Positions 62,941 to 64,000 of a stretch of 64,000 nucleotides of DNA are shown here, in pieces. Position 1 is the stretch's first letter, and each line of letters starts with the position of its first letter. Source of the DNA: Xylocopa sonorina (Eukaryota > Arthropoda > Insecta > Hymenoptera > Apidae); assembly GCF_050948175.1 (NCBI RefSeq), contig NC_135205.1:3571795-3635794 (forward strand), read 5' to 3'. The notes below the pieces were generated by a model, which did no database searches, had not been told where the DNA came from, and was given only the letters and a program-made list of their open reading frames with translations. A program made the translations under genes and the position numbers.

Positions 62941-64000
62941 CAAAACGGCATTTATACTTTCTTTCTTTCTTTTCTTTTTTTTTCTCGTGTGTTTTCTGCC
63001 TTTCTCGTCGCGATACGAGAGAAAGTCGGCGTCGTGACGTCGTGAAAGCTGCTTTGTGTTTACGATCGGTTGGTCGTTTAACCTTTTATAGACAGATAGA
63101 GATAATCGATCGCGGTTTCTTAGTCTGGATTGTAATTTATTAACTAGTTGACTGGTGTAAATATGTCTATTAATATCTGCTGATTGAATAATATATATTC
63201 TGCGCGTGGTTAGAGTTAAAGTTGTTTAAATAGAAATTTCATTCTTTTGTTTGGATGTTTTTTGGTAGGTGTAATCAATGGAACTGTGAGAGGAGCGTTT
63301 TTATTATTCGATTGTAAACGATACTGCTTTCTCTGGTATTGTATACAGTATTGTTGCGTGATCGTAGCTTTTTAAAACTGGCGCAACCTCGACGCGAATG
63401 CCCCGTCGCAATACGAACGATCGTATCGTGGTAATCGGTATTGATAATAACTGAAGGGTGAATTAGCGTTCGGTGAAATCCAGAAACAAAGTCCTAATTC
63501 AATTCCGTCTCTTATCAGCCGTCAAATAACCCGATATTATCTCTCCCCAAACTTTCGTTCAAGGTTCCATTCATTGCTATCGACATTTTTTTAATCAACC
63601 CTACTGTTCGACGAGCAGAAATCGAATCGATTCGACCGTTTAATGAAACCGCGAGCAAGCTAAACAATCTCTCAGGGAACGACAGAATTCATCGACTCTC
63701 GCGAATCAATTCTCCCTTATCGTCTCTGCGTCGAGCAATCAAAAATTCGATTCGATCTTGAACGATTCCACGGTTTCTCGCTCTTCCCAGTCCGCTGTGA
63801 CTCGCGCAGCACGTCGAATCGTCGATTAAATCGCGAGAGAAAGAAGCAGCCACGAGCGACAAGAACGATACACGGGGTCGCATAAATAAAAGATGACAAA
63901 CGAGTCCGGTTTAATCGCTGGTCGTCGACTGATTTCCCATTTGACGGAGCGGCGACGTCCGTCGAATGTTTATGGATCGCGCGGTGAGGATCCACGCGGC
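62941..64000 (+). other. hth: Start of the next hth intron
   Basis: The DNA after the donor is T-rich (pyrimidine runs at 62957-62998) and then AT-rich to about 63700. The frame of the preceding exon stays open to a TAG-type stop ending at 63143, but the residues after the donor are a Phe/Ser/Arg mix without family similarity. An AATAAA occurs at 63885-63890. No other exon is visible before the window ends. Confidence 0.7.
63885..63890 (+). terminator. Possible intronic polyadenylation signal AATAAA
   Basis: AATAAA lies within ATAAATAAAAG, 951 bases past the hth donor on the gene's strand, and a GT-containing stretch (GCTGGTCGTCG) follows about 30 bases later. A hexamer like this is common by chance in AT-rich intron DNA, so it is only a candidate end for an unspliced, homeodomain-less transcript. 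Confidence 0.2.

Noticed and set aside
1..64000. CRISPR array, operon, phage or other prokaryotic system
   Set aside because: No regularly spaced identical short repeats, no ribosome-binding-site and gene pattern, and clear metazoan splice sites and gene identity.

Overview
The window looks like non-coding DNA from an insect, most probably a hymenopteran (bee, ant or wasp). The DNA is rich in undepleted CpG (TCGCG, CGCG and TCGA are everywhere, including non-coding stretches), has metazoan splice signals, many short microsatellites and no operon-like gene packing. The order-level call is inference from composition plus the one recognisable gene.

Only one coding segment can be supported. It is a 130-base internal exon on the + strand at 62805-62934, with a canonical AG acceptor and a perfect GTAAGT donor. 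Its 43 full codons encode a Ser/Gly/Pro-rich linker with the SGGTPGP motif, which I recognise as the segment between the HM (MEIS/PKNOX N-terminal) domain and the TALE homeodomain of Homothorax (hth), the insect MEIS orthologue. The gene therefore reads left to right. Both the HM-domain exons (left) and the homeodomain exons (right) lie outside the window.

Layout. 1 to about 4.4 kb: T/A-run-rich DNA with a perfect 11-bp hairpin, a strong polypyrimidine tract plus AG, and two AATAAA signals (3143, 4362). It looks like a transcript tail, and could be the 3' end of a homeodomain-less hth isoform of the kind known in Drosophila; this is inference. About 4.4 to 62.8 kb: what appears to be one giant intron, with no convincing exon on either strand. 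It contains nine independent two- or three-copy tandem duplications, eight of them with unit lengths of 144-243 bp, many (CT)n, (TCG)n and other microsatellites, two G-quadruplex-type runs, and a few homeodomain, GATA or PBX/MEIS-like motif arrangements that could be enhancers. 62.8 to 64 kb: the hth exon and the start of the next intron, where the exon frame stays open for about 70 codons and an AATAAA occurs at 63885.

Nearly all long open frames are Arg/Ser/Pro-rich frames caused by GC-rich, stop-poor DNA and occur on both strands at once. I saw no rRNA, tRNA, CRISPR array, intact transposon or virus-derived gene. I found no clear previously undescribed system. The most worthwhile leads are the possible hth isoform end, the series of local tandem duplications inside the intron, and the hairpin/splice-acceptor arrangement at 1.8 kb.
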